A stretch of 64,000 bases of DNA. Source: Paraburkholderia ginsengiterrae (GTDB taxonomy: Bacteria > Pseudomonadota > Gammaproteobacteria > Burkholderiales > Burkholderiaceae). Numbering within the stretch: the first letter of the stretch is position 1; every line of letters begins with the position of its first letter. Location of the stretch: positions 186,001 through 250,000 of the forward strand of contig NZ_LXKA01000221.1 of NCBI RefSeq assembly GCF_001645125.1. Reading direction: 5' to 3'. Below are positions 1 through 9,011 of this stretch, piece by piece. The notes beneath the pieces are model-generated. The model was not told the DNA's origin. It searched no databases and saw only the letters and a list, made by a program, of their open reading frames with translations. Position numbers and translations under genes: made by a program.

Positions 1-2
1 TG

Positions 3-1517
3 ATTCGCGAGCGCGCCGGCGTGCAAAGCCTGCGTAGCGGGGCCGTATTCGAGGATCCGTCGATACGCCTGCACCACCATGTCTTTCTCGATCTCGACAG
101 GAGTTTTCTCGACACGGTTGCGTGGATTCACGCCCTGCATCAATTGAAGGCGCGCGTGGAAGCGGAGGCCCATCCGCGCGCACTCGCCGCTGTCGGTGAG
201 CTGATCGGCGCGCTAATCGCCATAGTGCCGGGCGAAGGGCAGCCGGAGCCGATCACGCTCGAGCAGGTCGAGACACTCGCGCACGCGCTCGACGCTTTCG
301 AGCAGTCACTGCCCGCGCATCTGGGCAGGCTGCTCCATTCACTCGCGGATTTGCCTCCGCAGCAGCGGCAGTTCGTGGCGACCACGGGCTCCGCGCTGTT
401 CTTTTCGATTGCAGATCTTCGGCAGTACTGCAGAAGCTATATCGATGCGCGCGCCGTCGACCGGTTGCCGTGGTCGCGTTCGGTGATTCACGCGATTCGC
501 GGCATCGGCAGAACGCGCGCCACGGCCAATCGCATGGCCGCGCTCATCGCCGGCACGCGCGCGGCGGTAGCGGTGCTGCTGGTCGGGTCGGCATGGATCG
601 CGTCGGGCTGGGTGGGCGGATCGAGTGCGATCGTCGCGGTGGCGATTACGAGCGCGCTCTTTGCACTCGTGCCCAACCCCGTCGCGGCGAGCCGGCAGAT
701 ATTCTGCGGTTGTCTCGCCGGCTGGCTGGCCGGTTTCGCGTTCAACTTTTTTCTGCTGCCGCGCCTCGATGGTTTCGTGCTGCTCGCCGCGTCGATTGCG
801 ATCTTCGTGATGATCGGCAGCTATGTGAATACGTTTGCGAAGACGTCCATTTTCGGGCTCGGCTTCAACATCTATCTCTGCTTTATCGTCGGCATATCGA
901 ATCCGACCGTCTACAACCCGAGCGCTTATCTCGACACAGGGTTTGCGCTGCTGGCCGGCATCGCGGCGGCGGCCGCCGCGTTTTCGATCCTCGTGCCGCG
1001 CGCGGGCGACTGGATCTCGGCTCAATACCTGCAACAGATTCGCACGCTGGTCTCGCAAAGCGCGCAGGACGGCGACCTCGACGATCTGCTCTACACGTTC
1101 GAATTGAGTCTGCGTGACTTCATCCTGCAGATCGCGTCGGCGCCGGCCGATGCGAGAGTGGACCGCAATCATCTGATCGGCTGGGCGTTCGCGGCACTGG
1201 AGATCGGCCGCGCGATGATCCAGATACGGCTGGACACCGAGCAACTAGGCGAGCGATTGCCGGAGGAGTGGCTGGATACGCAGACTGCCTGGCTGGCCGC
1301 GCTAGCCGATGTATTCGCCGCCGTCACGCCGCAGGCGGCCGATGCGGCGCGGGTCGCGACGCGAAGGGCATTGGATGTGCTGCCGTTCGCGCAACATGCG
1401 GAGGTTGACACGGCGATGCTCACGCATTGCCGGATGCGGGCGTTGCTGCACTTCACCGATCTGGCGCTGCAGGACGAGACGTTGTCGCTGTGGCAAAGCG
1501 CGAGGCAGCCGGCATGA
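3..1517 (+). CDS. FUSC-family inner-membrane efflux protein, 3' part (5' end outside window)
   Basis: The frame is open from base 3 with no stop, so the gene begins upstream and only about 504 C-terminal residues are visible; FUSC/AaeB transporters are usually near 700. The visible part has a long soluble region and then a run of about six hydrophobic segments (roughly residues 185-330), as in the second transmembrane half of the family, followed by a soluble tail. FUSC proteins export aromatic acids or fusaric-acid-like compounds across the inner membrane with a periplasmic adaptor. The stop overlaps the next start as ATGA, and the three following genes encode an outer-membrane factor, a DUF1656 peptide and an HlyD adaptor, so this is the pump component of a tripartite operon. 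The substrate cannot be told from sequence. Confidence 0.88.
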   Translation: MRERAGVQSLRSGAVFEDPSIRLHHHVFLDLDRSFLDTVAWIHALHQLKARVEAEAHPRALAAVGELIGALIAIVPGEGQPEPITLEQVETLAHALDAFEQSLPAHLGRLLHSLADLPPQQRQFVATTGSALFFSIADLRQYCRSYIDARAVDRLPWSRSVIHAIRGIGRTRATANRMAALIAGTRAAVAVLLVGSAWIASGWVGGSSAIVAVAITSALFALVPNPVAASRQIFCGCLAGWLAGFAFNFFLLPRLDGFVLLAASIAIFVMIGSYVNTFAKTSIFGLGFNIYLCFIVGISNPTVYNPSAYLDTGFALLAGIAAAAAAFSILVPRAGDWISAQYLQQIRTLVSQSAQDGDLDDLLYTFELSLRDFILQIASAPADARVDRNHLIGWAFAALEIGRAMIQIRLDTEQLGERLPEEWLDTQTAWLAALADVFAAVTPQAADAARVATRRALDVLPFAQHAEVDTAMLTHCRMRALLHFTDLALQDETLSLWQSARQPA

Positions 1518-3013
1518 AACGGCATCACCAGAGCGCTCTTGCTGCTGGTCCAGCAGCGGCCGCCGCGCTCGCGTGCGCGCTTTTGCTGGGCGGATGCATC
1601 ACTAGCGGAGGCATTCGCACGCAAGCGTCGATGATCGATCCGGCGACGCTCGATCCGGGCACGGCGTTGCGCGCCACTCAACAGGATGCGCAATGGCCGG
1701 CTGACGGATGGTGGCGTCAGTGGGGCGACCCGCAACTGGACACGCTGGTTCAGGACGCCACCGCCGGCAACCCCGGCTTGCGCGCAGTGCAGGAACGTAT
1801 CGACGAGGCAAGCTTCCAGGCGCAGATCGCAGGCGCCGCGGAATGGCCGCAACTCAATGCGGGCAGCGCGTTCGAGCGCAGACGCTACGCGCGCTACACG
1901 ACGCCGGCGCCGCCGGGCGGCACGACGGTATGGAGCAACAACGTCGAGGCCGACCTGACCTACGATCTGGATTTGTGGGGCAGGACGCGTGCGCTTCGCG
2001 AAGGCGCGCTCGACAACGTGCATGCGGCCGCCGCGGATGCGCGCTTCGCGGAGATTGAACTTCAGACGGCGATGGTGCGCGGTTACGTGCAACTGGCGCT
2101 GCAATACGCATTGCTCGATGTCTACCACGCTGTCCAGGATGAACAGCGACGCACGCTGGATATCGCGACGCGCCGCTGGCGCGCGGGTGTCGGCAGCCGT
2201 CTTGAGGTCAGCCAGGCGTCAACCCAGTTCGAAACGAGCACCACGAGGGTGCAGCAGGCGGAGCAGCAACTCGCGCTGATCCGCATTGGCATCGCCGCTC
2301 TGGCCGGCAAAGGACCGGGCTATGGCGACGCGCTAAACCGTCCACATCTGCCTTTGAATGTGCCGGTGAACTTGCCGGCGTCGCTGCCGGCCGACCTGAT
2401 CGGCCACCGGCCGGATGTGGTCGCGCAGCGCTGGCGCGTGCTCGCAGCGGATAAGGGTATCGACGTCGCGCATGCGGATTTCTATCCGGACATCAACTTG
2501 CTGGCGACCGCATCGCTGGGATCCGCCGCGACGTTCGGCGGCTTCCTCAACTTCGTGAACAGCAACGGCATGGGGCACGGCGTGGGCGCGGCGATTTCGC
2601 TGCCGATTTTCGACGGCGGGCGCCGGCGCGGCAGTTACGGCGTGGCCGTTTCGTCCCGCGACGCCGCCGTCGATGCGTACAACCAGAGCGTGGTGAATGC
2701 GATGCAGGCCGTCGCGGTGCAAGCCGTGTCGCTGCGCTCGCTCGCACAGCAGCAGGCGTCGGTTGAAAAAACGCTCGATTCGGCACGCGCATCGTTCCGG
2801 CTCGCTGATACGGGATACCGCAGTGGCATCACGGAATTCCTGAACGTGCTGGCGGCGCAGAACGAACAATTGCTGCAGCAGGAAAGTCTCGCGAAGATCC
2901 AGGCGCAACGCCTCGATTCGTGGGCTCTCCTGATGAAGGAGCTGGGTGGCGGTTTCGCATCGACGCTGCCCGATCACGCGGCACAAGGAGCCGATCATGC
3001 CGGGCGAGATTGA
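1514..3013 (+). CDS. NodT-family outer-membrane efflux lipoprotein
   Basis: This 499-residue protein is the TolC-like outer-membrane channel of the pump. The chosen ATG overlaps the FUSC stop by four bases and is followed by a signal peptide ending in a lipobox, LLGGC, which places the acylated cysteine near residue 25. Two OEP repeats follow, with the family signatures YDLDLWGR near residue 150, LIGHRPDVVAQRW near 295 and SLPIFDGGRRRGS near 365. A longer frame opening upstream would lie inside the FUSC gene and lose the signal peptide. Length is normal for the family. The 3' end overlaps the next gene by 17 bases, which supports translational coupling. Confidence 0.92.
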   Translation: MKRHHQSALAAGPAAAAALACALLLGGCITSGGIRTQASMIDPATLDPGTALRATQQDAQWPADGWWRQWGDPQLDTLVQDATAGNPGLRAVQERIDEASFQAQIAGAAEWPQLNAGSAFERRRYARYTTPAPPGGTTVWSNNVEADLTYDLDLWGRTRALREGALDNVHAAAADARFAEIELQTAMVRGYVQLALQYALLDVYHAVQDEQRRTLDIATRRWRAGVGSRLEVSQASTQFETSTTRVQQAEQQLALIRIGIAALAGKGPGYGDALNRPHLPLNVPVNLPASLPADLIGHRPDVVAQRWRVLAADKGIDVAHADFYPDINLLATASLGSAATFGGFLNFVNSNGMGHGVGAAISLPIFDGGRRRGSYGVAVSSRDAAVDAYNQSVVNAMQAVAVQAVSLRSLAQQQASVEKTLDSARASFRLADTGYRSGITEFLNVLAAQNEQLLQQESLAKIQAQRLDSWALLMKELGGGFASTLPDHAAQGADHAGRD

Positions 3014-3197
3014 CCTGTTTTCACTGCTCGTGCCCGGACTGCTGCCGGTTCTCGCCGGGTGCGTGCTGCTGTTCGTCGTCCTCGATCTGGTGCTGGCCAG
3101 ACTCGGTGTCTATCACTTTGCATGGCATCCTGGCCTGTTCCGGATCGCGCTGTTCGCCGCACTGTTCAGTGGCGCCTCGCTACTGCTGCTGTATTGA
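2997..3197 (+). CDS. DUF1656 small inner-membrane protein (AaeX-like)
   Basis: A 66-residue protein with two hydrophobic segments (about residues 8-33 and 44-64) and the short start MPGEIDLF that is typical of DUF1656/AaeX proteins. An AAGGAG ribosome-binding site lies at 2985-2990, seven bases before the ATG. The gene starts inside the end of the outer-membrane factor gene and precedes the HlyD adaptor gene. DUF1656 peptides regularly accompany FUSC pumps; their exact role is not known, and a small accessory subunit in the inner membrane is the usual inference. Confidence 0.87.
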   Translation: MPGEIDLFSLLVPGLLPVLAGCVLLFVVLDLVLARLGVYHFAWHPGLFRIALFAALFSGASLLLLY

Positions 3198-3254
3198 ACG
3201 TTCGACAACCCAGGTTCCCATGAATTCACAGACAGCTCACGCCCGGTAACGAAG

Positions 3255-4214
3255 ATGAAAACGCAATCCATCCTGCGCGCCGTTTTTACGCTGACCCTCC
3301 TGGTGGTGGCGGTGGTGCTGGTTCGCTTACTGTGGCTGGACTATATGTTTTCGCCGTGGACCCGCGACGGCCGGGTCCGCGCGAAGGTCGTGCAGGTCGC
3401 CACCGATGTATCAGGGCTGGTCAGCGAAGTGCGTGTGAAGGACAACCAGCTGGTGCGGCAGGGCGATGTTCTGTTCGTCCTCGATCCGGCCCGCTTCCAC
3501 TATGCCGTCGCTCAAGCCGATGCGGATCTTCAACGGGCTCAGGCGCAGATGGCCCAGGCCAAAGCGCAAATGACCGCCAGCGAAACCAGCTTCGCGATGA
3601 AGCGCGCGCAGGCGGCGCGCCGCGCCAATCTCGCGGGCGATGTGATCTCGGATGAGAGCCGGCAGGATTCCGCGTCGCTCGCGCGCCAGTCCGAATCCGC
3701 CTATTCCGCGGACGTCGCGGCCTATAGCGCGGCAGAAGCCCTATACAAGGCGGCCGTGGTCGAGCGGGAAACCGCGCTGCTGAATCTGGCGCGCAGCGAA
3801 GTGCGCGCGCCGACGGATGGCTACATCACCAACCTGAATCTGTATCCCGGCGATTTCGCGACCGCGGGCGTCGCGCGCATGGCGCTGATCGACTCGCATT
3901 CCTTCTGGGTGTATGGCTATTTCGAAGAGACCAAGCTGCCGGACGTGCATGTCGGCGATCAGGCGGTCGTGCGGCTGCTCTCGGGCGGCAAAGACATTCA
4001 GGGGCATGTCGACAGCCTCGCGAGCGGCATTGCCGATCGGGACAACCCGACCAGCAACGGCGATCTGCTGGCGGACGTCAACCCGATCTTCACGTGGGTG
4101 CGGCTCGCGCAGCGTGTGCCGGTGCGGATTCATCTGGACCGGATTCCCGCCGGCGTCAAGCTCGCGATGGGGATGACCTGCACGGTGACGCTGAAGCCGC
4201 AGCATGGCCATTGA
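3255..4214 (+). CDS. HlyD/AaeA-family periplasmic adaptor of the FUSC pump
   Basis: A 319-residue membrane-fusion protein with one N-terminal transmembrane segment (about residues 8-27). The first half of the biotinyl-lipoyl-like domain follows (SPWTRDGRVRA, then VSGLVSEVRVKDNQLVRQGD), then an alanine- and glutamine-rich alpha-hairpin (residues 90-170), the second lipoyl half (VRAPTDGYITNL) and a beta-barrel domain. It would link the FUSC pump to the NodT channel. It begins 57 bases after the DUF1656 gene and is the last gene of the operon; a different kind of protein follows after about 190 bases. Length and domain order are normal for EmrA/AaeA-type adaptors. Confidence 0.92.
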   Translation: MKTQSILRAVFTLTLLVVAVVLVRLLWLDYMFSPWTRDGRVRAKVVQVATDVSGLVSEVRVKDNQLVRQGDVLFVLDPARFHYAVAQADADLQRAQAQMAQAKAQMTASETSFAMKRAQAARRANLAGDVISDESRQDSASLARQSESAYSADVAAYSAAEALYKAAVVERETALLNLARSEVRAPTDGYITNLNLYPGDFATAGVARMALIDSHSFWVYGYFEETKLPDVHVGDQAVVRLLSGGKDIQGHVDSLASGIADRDNPTSNGDLLADVNPIFTWVRLAQRVPVRIHLDRIPAGVKLAMGMTCTVTLKPQHGH

Positions 4215-4402
4215 TCTTGCAGCGGCGCACAAGGTGGTGCAATGTAAGCACGCGAACGCCGATACCGTGCGAATTCGAAAACTCAGCGGACGCAACCGGT
4301 TCACAATAGCGCTCAGCGCGACATGGGCTCGCTGCACCGCGGGTGCCGCCACCGTGTTGCATGAATTTATTTAAGTCAACGTATTTCCCGGAGAAAAGAA
4401 TC

Positions 4403-4840
4403 ATGAAAGCAAAGTGGGCATGGGTATTTCTGGCTGCGTCCGTGTTTGGTGTGGCGTGCCAGTCGGCAAGCGCACAGGTCGCGGGCACGCAGACCCTCGG
4501 CGTCACCGTGGAGGAGTCGGCACTCATCGTCCAGGGCTGGAGTGTGAAGAAGAGCCTGCTTGGCAAGAGCATCTTTAACGACAGCGGCGAGAAAGTAGGG
4601 GTGCTGCACGACATCATCATCGCGCCGGATAACGCCGCATCGTTCGCGATCGTGGCGGCTCATCAGTTTCTCGGCGTGTCCCAGCATGACGTCGCGATTC
4701 CCCTGTCGCAACTGGATTACGTAGACGGCAAGCTGGTGTGGGCCGGCGCCACGCGCGACGTGGTCAAGTCGATTCCGGCGTTTCAATATACCAAGGTCCG
4801 CACCGTCCCCGTGGCGCGTCAGGACTACGGCAAGCATTGA
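4403..4840 (+). CDS. Exported PRC-barrel domain protein
   Basis: The 145-residue product has a signal peptide (MKAKWAWVFLAASVFGVACQSASAQ, cleavage probably after ASA) and then a PRC-barrel-like fold: a LLGKSIFNDSGEKVGVLHDII strand pair near residues 53-73 and a second half ending in VARQDYG. The ATG has a GGAGAAAAG ribosome-binding site at 4390-4398. PRC-barrel proteins are small ligand- or surface-binding modules; periplasmic forms in Burkholderiaceae have no firm function. It lies 188 bases after the efflux operon and a hairpin follows it, so it is probably a separate transcription unit. Confidence 0.8.
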   Translation: MKAKWAWVFLAASVFGVACQSASAQVAGTQTLGVTVEESALIVQGWSVKKSLLGKSIFNDSGEKVGVLHDIIIAPDNAASFAIVAAHQFLGVSQHDVAIPLSQLDYVDGKLVWAGATRDVVKSIPAFQYTKVRTVPVARQDYGKH

Positions 4841-4851
4841 CGCAAGCGCTT

Positions 4852-4876
4852 GCGCGGCCGCCGGTGGCCGCCGCGC
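4852..4876 (+). terminator. GC-rich hairpin after the PRC-barrel gene
   Basis: The arms GCGCGGC (4852-4858) and GCCGCGC (4870-4876) pair, with an inner GCC/GGC helix around a GGT loop and one C-C mismatch. A short T run (CTTTT) follows about nine bases later. The position, 11 bases after the stop codon, fits a factor-independent terminator, but the T run is displaced, so this stays tentative. Confidence 0.42.
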
Positions 4877-5130
4877 AGCTGTGCTTTTGGAATGATTAAG
4901 GAAAAATAAGTACCGCGTTTGACGTGGGCTCGCGCATGATCGCACTCAGCTTGAAAGCTATCGGTCACCGGTAGGTCTGAGTGTCATGCGCCCTGACAGC
5001 GATCCTTGCTGTCATCCAGATGGACAGGCTTCCGGTATTCGCCAACGAACGCCGCGTCAATCGCCTATGCCCATCTCTGTCTGTTCCGTTCCGGTTGATT
5101 GCCGGATGGCGGCCTATTGATCCGCCCGCC

Positions 5131-6255
5131 ATGAAGAATTGCCGGCGCGCGTCCCCCACGGTGCGTCCCGACGTCAGTGTCGTGTCGACGCTTGCCGTCG
5201 TGATCGCGCTCGCCGTGTTCGTGATCGATGCGCTAACTTCCCTTGAAATCGCGGCAGGCGTGTTCTACGTGGTGGTGGTGCTGCTGGTCGCTTCGGCCGG
5301 CTACCGCCCGGCCACGATCGGCGCGGCGTGGGGCTGCGTGGCGCTGACGTTGCTCGGCTTCGTGATGTCGCACTATGACGCTTATTCCGGTGGCGCGATT
5401 GCGCGCTGCCTGGTGAGCCTGCTGGCGATCGCCACCACGTCGATGCTGGCGTTGAGAAACCTGGCCGCGACGGCCATGCTGCACGAGCAGGTCGAACTGC
5501 TCAATCTCGCTCAGGAAGCGCTCGCTCGGTCCACTGCGGAACTGGCTCATGTCACGCGTATCACCACGCTCGGCGAACTGGCTGCTTCGGTGGCGCACGA
5601 GGTGACGCAGCCGATCGCGGCCATTGTGACGTGCGGCGGCGCCGCGCTACGCTGGCTGAACCGTCCCGCACCGGAGATCGACGAAGCGGCGCAATCCGTC
5701 ACGCAGATGATCCGCGACGCGAAGCGCGCGGACGAAGTCATCCAGCGCATTCGTGCGATGGCCAGAAAGCACGACCGCCTTCCGGCAACGTCCAATCTGA
5801 ACGGCATCTGCAGCGAGTCGATCGAACTGGTGCGATTCGAACTCGAGCGCCACGACATCGAACTCGAAACCGACTTTGCGGTGCCGGCGCCCACGGCGTG
5901 CTGCGATCGTGTGCAACTGCAGCAGGTGCTGATCAACCTGATCATGAACAGCGCGCAGGCCATGCTCGCGGCGAACGGACCGCGCAGGCTGCGGATCGTC
6001 ACGCGCTGGTTCGACGACGCGCATGCGCAGGTGATCGTACAGGACTCGGGTACGGGGATCAGCGAGGACGACAGAGGCCGTATGTTTAATGCGTTTTTTA
6101 CGACCAAAGCCGAGGGCATGGGTATGGGGCTGTCGATCTGCCGTTCAATCGTTGAGGCGCACGGCGGCCGGATCTGGGCCGAATCGCCGGACGACGGCGG
6201 CGCGATGCTGCAGTTCATCCTGCCCGTCGATAAAGGGAGATGTCATGAGCAGTGA
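5131..6255 (+). CDS. Membrane sensor histidine kinase (FixL/DctB-like core)
   Basis: A 374-residue sensor kinase. The N-terminal third has about four hydrophobic segments (residues 12-110) with little periplasmic loop, so the input domain is probably in the membrane itself. There is no PAS domain, unlike FixL. The kinase core has the H-box VAHEVTQPIAA with phospho-acceptor His156, an N-box (QQVLINLIMNSAQAM), a DSGTGIS G1 box and a GMGMGLSICRSIVEAHGG G2 box. It overlaps the FixJ-type regulator gene by 11 bases, so the two form a pair. The start is uncertain: in-frame GTG (4981) and ATG (5020) codons lie upstream, none with a clear ribosome-binding site. The signal sensed is unknown. Confidence 0.88.
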   Translation: MKNCRRASPTVRPDVSVVSTLAVVIALAVFVIDALTSLEIAAGVFYVVVVLLVASAGYRPATIGAAWGCVALTLLGFVMSHYDAYSGGAIARCLVSLLAIATTSMLALRNLAATAMLHEQVELLNLAQEALARSTAELAHVTRITTLGELAASVAHEVTQPIAAIVTCGGAALRWLNRPAPEIDEAAQSVTQMIRDAKRADEVIQRIRAMARKHDRLPATSNLNGICSESIELVRFELERHDIELETDFAVPAPTACCDRVQLQQVLINLIMNSAQAMLAANGPRRLRIVTRWFDDAHAQVIVQDSGTGISEDDRGRMFNAFFTTKAEGMGMGLSICRSIVEAHGGRIWAESPDDGGAMLQFILPVDKGRCHEQ

Positions 6256-6931
6256 TGGGCATAGCGATGCCAACAGCAAGGTGGACCATGCCATGGTCTA
6301 CGTCGTGGATGACGACGAGTCGATGCGCGACGCCGTCGGCATGTTGCTGCGCTCGGTCGGGCTCGCTGTCGAAACCTTCGGTTCCGCGCAGGAATTCCTC
6401 GCTTACGACATGCCCGACGTGCCGAGCTGCCTGATCCTCGACGTTCGCCTCAAAGGCCAAAGCGGACTCGCGGTGCAGGAACAGATCACGGCGAGTCAAC
6501 TTGGTTTGCCGATTGTTTTCATGACCGCGCACGGCGATATAGCGATGACGGTCAAAGCCATGAAGGCCGGAGCAAAGGACTTTCTGGCCAAGCCGTTTCG
6601 TGACCAGGACATGCTGGACGCCGTCGCGCATGCGCTGGCGAGCGACGAGGAGCGGCGCGAGGCCAACCGGTCGGTCGCGGATCTGCGGCGTTGCTACGAA
6701 TCGTTGACCACGCGCGAGCGCGAAGTGATGGCCTTTGTCGTGGCCGGGCTGATGAACAAGCAGATTGCGGGTGAACTGGGGCTGAGCGAAATCACCGTCA
6801 AGATCCATCGTGGCCAGGCGATGCGCAAGATGGGCGCACGTTCGCTTGCCGACTTCGTTCTGAAAGCGGAAGCGCTTGGCATCAAGCCGCCGCCAGGTAC
6901 GGCGACGCCGGTACGCAGTTCGCGTAGCTGA
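6245..6931 (+). CDS. FixJ/TtrR-type response regulator (receiver + LuxR-type HTH)
   Basis: A 228-residue regulator with a receiver domain (YVVDDDESMRD, acceptor Asp66 in LILDVRLKG, MTAHGD, Lys in LAKPF) and a C-terminal LuxR/FixJ helix-turn-helix (LTTREREVMAFVVAGLMNKQ to SEITVKIHRGQAMRKM). It is translationally coupled to the kinase gene upstream. By family, phosphorylation by that kinase should make it bind DNA as a dimer. Its targets are unknown; the frameshifted AraC gene and the DUF3331 gene downstream are the nearest candidates, and a small inverted repeat lies at 6981-6994. Confidence 0.93.
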   Translation: MSSDGHSDANSKVDHAMVYVVDDDESMRDAVGMLLRSVGLAVETFGSAQEFLAYDMPDVPSCLILDVRLKGQSGLAVQEQITASQLGLPIVFMTAHGDIAMTVKAMKAGAKDFLAKPFRDQDMLDAVAHALASDEERREANRSVADLRRCYESLTTREREVMAFVVAGLMNKQIAGELGLSEITVKIHRGQAMRKMGARSLADFVLKAEALGIKPPPGTATPVRSSRS

Positions 6932-7254
6932 ACCCGCTGCGTGAGAGAGGCCATGGTCGACGCGCGAGCATTGCTCCCATACCTACGTATAGGTTGCTCA
7001 CCGTTTCCTGCAAAAGAACCGTTTCCATTCGTCTCAACGCGCCATGGTCCGCGCGGCGCTGCGTCCCGGCGGGTGGCGTGCTGTCCGCATGCTTCGTGAC
7101 GCGAATAAACCTGGATATGAGTCAGCCCAACCAATGGTCACTGCGGCCAGCCGTATGTAGGGCTAGTTGTAGTACTTGCGGTGCGATACCTTGGAGTCAT
7201 CACAGGGCTCGATCCGCCGGGCACTGTCTCACCACTCAATCGGATGACCAGATC
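6932..7254. other. Intergenic region with a short inverted repeat
   Basis: No convincing gene lies in these 323 bases. The only structure seen is ACCTA-CGTA-TAGGT at 6981-6994, a five-base inverted repeat around CGTA, which could be an operator for the adjacent FixJ-type regulator. That link is a guess from position only. Confidence 0.35.
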
Positions 7255-8176
7255 ATGATCAGCTCATCGACTTTGCCCGCCGCGCACGCCATTCAGAGAG
7301 GCCGAGGCTGCCCGATCGCCGTTGAGCATCAATGGCGCATTCCCGGCGACGATAACGCCGGCACGCGGCAGCGAAACCCTATCCTCGTGTCGCGCTGGAC
7401 CCGAAACGATGCCCAGCCGCTGGAGGTCGTCAATCCGGGCAGCGCCGCGCTCCACTGCATCGCAATGAACCTGAGGTGCACGTCACTGACGTTCGTTCAC
7501 GACGGCAGGACGCTTGTGCGCGGTCGCGTAACCGCGGGTGCCGTGCAGTGCCGTGTTCGAGTCGCAGGGCGACGTACTGCATCTTTTCGTTTCGCAGCAG
7601 GTGCTGGGCGAATGCTTCGAGGACATTTTCGGCCGCCCGCATGCGGGCGATATCCGCATCGACGATCCGAAGCTCGTGCGCGACCCCGCGCTCGAACGTC
7701 TCGGTCAGGCGCTTGCCGTGTCGCAATCCGACGATGCCGCGCTCGGGCAGGTCTTCACGGACGGCGTCGGCCTCGCCATCGTGTCGCGCGTGATCGCGCG
7801 TCACTTCGCGGTGGCGAAGCGGCGGACCCGTGAAGCGAATGCCTTGCCGTCATGGCGGCTCAGCCGCGCGATCGAATATGTCGATGCGCACCTGTCCGAG
7901 TCGATCGGGCTTGCGGACATTGCCAGCAGCGCGGGGCTGACCCGCATGCATTTCGCGTCGCAGTTCCGTCGCGCGACCGGCATGCGGCCCCACGAATACC
8001 TGGTGCGGCGCCGGATCGAGCACGCACAACATCTTCTCGCCGGGTCGAGACACAACGTGCTCGACGTTGCACTGAGTTGCGGCTCCCGCTCGCAAGCTCA
8101 CTTTACGACGGTGTTCAAACGTCTGGTTGGCGAGACCCCGTTTTGCTGGAGAAAAAAGGCGAATGCCGATCGCTAA
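7255..8176 (+). pseudogene. AraC-family transcriptional regulator, frameshifted
   Basis: Two overlapping frames together make one AraC-family regulator. The first (from ATG 7255) encodes an N-terminal ligand-binding part up to about 7540 (RNPILVSRWTRNDAQPLE, then RTLVRGRVTAGAVQCR). The second frame, open from 7532, carries AVFESQGDVLHLFVSQQVLG and a complete C-terminal AraC double HTH (RLSRAIEYVDAHLSESIGLA, MRPHEYLVRRRIEHAQHLLA, CGSRSQAHFTTVFKR). An upstream TAA at 7529-7531 in the second frame and loss of family sense in the first place the shift at about 7532-7550, consistent with one extra base. It may be a real inactivation or a sequencing error. From a start inside the second frame, a shortened DNA-binding protein could still be made. 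Confidence 0.72.
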
Positions 8177-8207
8177 ACAGAACCTTGCCCGAAACAGGAG
8201 TGCAATC

Positions 8208-8621
8208 ATGCTGGCGAACGCAAACTTCATCGATCCGTGGATGCAAACTCTCGGTCTGCTGTCCATCCTGTCCGGCGATACCGAGTCGGGCTTCATCGAG
8301 CGGGCGGCGGCGGTCTCCCAGAATGGCCGCAAGAACTGCGACCTGCCGGTCATGGGAAAGCGCTTTGAAGTCCAGGTGCATGTGATCGACCGACCGTCCC
8401 GGACCACCGCGACGGTCATCTGGCGCGATCCGACTCGCTGTTCCTACGGCGATCAGGTCTGGCACGCAAGCCGTGCGCGCGTGGCCGGCGTTTGCGCCGT
8501 GAGTGGACGCGCTATTCAGCCGGGCGATGCGATCTACAAGCCGCGTCCCTGCCGTCCCGTGCCGCTTAACTCCGGGGCGATGATTTTGCGCACGGTGCTG
8601 GATAGTGCCGTGGCGGATTGA
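8208..8621 (+). CDS. DUF3331 domain protein
   Basis: A 137-residue protein of the DUF3331 family, which is found mostly in Burkholderia and relatives. The family core can be read in TATVIWRDPTRCSYGDQVW and the cysteine-bearing GVCAVSGRAIQPGDAIYKPR, ending in NSGAMI. The ATG at 8208 has an AGGAG site seven bases upstream, better than the in-frame ATG at 8163. It starts 31 bases after the AraC gene, so the two were probably co-transcribed. No function is established; the CAVSG segment resembles a small zinc-finger-like turn, but one pair of cysteines is not enough to claim metal binding. Confidence 0.78.
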   Translation: MLANANFIDPWMQTLGLLSILSGDTESGFIERAAAVSQNGRKNCDLPVMGKRFEVQVHVIDRPSRTTATVIWRDPTRCSYGDQVWHASRARVAGVCAVSGRAIQPGDAIYKPRPCRPVPLNSGAMILRTVLDSAVAD

Positions 8622-9011
8622 TATGCAGCCGTTGCTCGGGAAAGAGCCGGGGCGCACGCCTTGCGATTAATGCGGCGCTTGCTCGGGCGCGTGTGAGCCT
8701 GTCAGTACCTTGCCGCGGAAGATTTATAGTCCGACGAATCCTATCGAACATGTCGACCAGCCGACGCTAGAAGACTTCGGCGCATCACTCCTACCCAACT
8801 TCAGATTCCGTGTCCGTATCACTCGATGAGAAGCTAGGTGTCTCATTTCCAGCCGTCTCCGAGAGCAAGTTCGATGTTTTCTCATGGAAACGCTGCTTGA
8901 CCAGCTGCGACGAAGGAAGGCAGTATCGGAAACGCGGTGCGGTGCCATCCCGGCGAACTGGCAATGGGTTTGTGCCTGCCGGAACCCAACTCCATCGGTG
9001 AGGAGACGTCC
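8622..9011. other. Intergenic region, no gene recognised
   Basis: These 390 bases hold only short frames without a ribosome-binding site or family resemblance. The AGGAGA motif at 9001-9006 belongs to the next gene. Confidence 0.5.

Noticed and set aside
339-1244. A 301-codon open frame on the minus strand
   Set aside because: It is antisense to the FUSC gene, arginine/glutamate-rich, and without any family resemblance: typical of third-position GC bias in a high-GC genome.
4841-4854. CGCAAGCGCTTGCG perfect 14-bp palindrome as an operator
   Set aside because: It directly follows the PRC-barrel stop and runs into the hairpin at 4852-4876; most likely part of the transcript end, and too short to stand alone as evidence.
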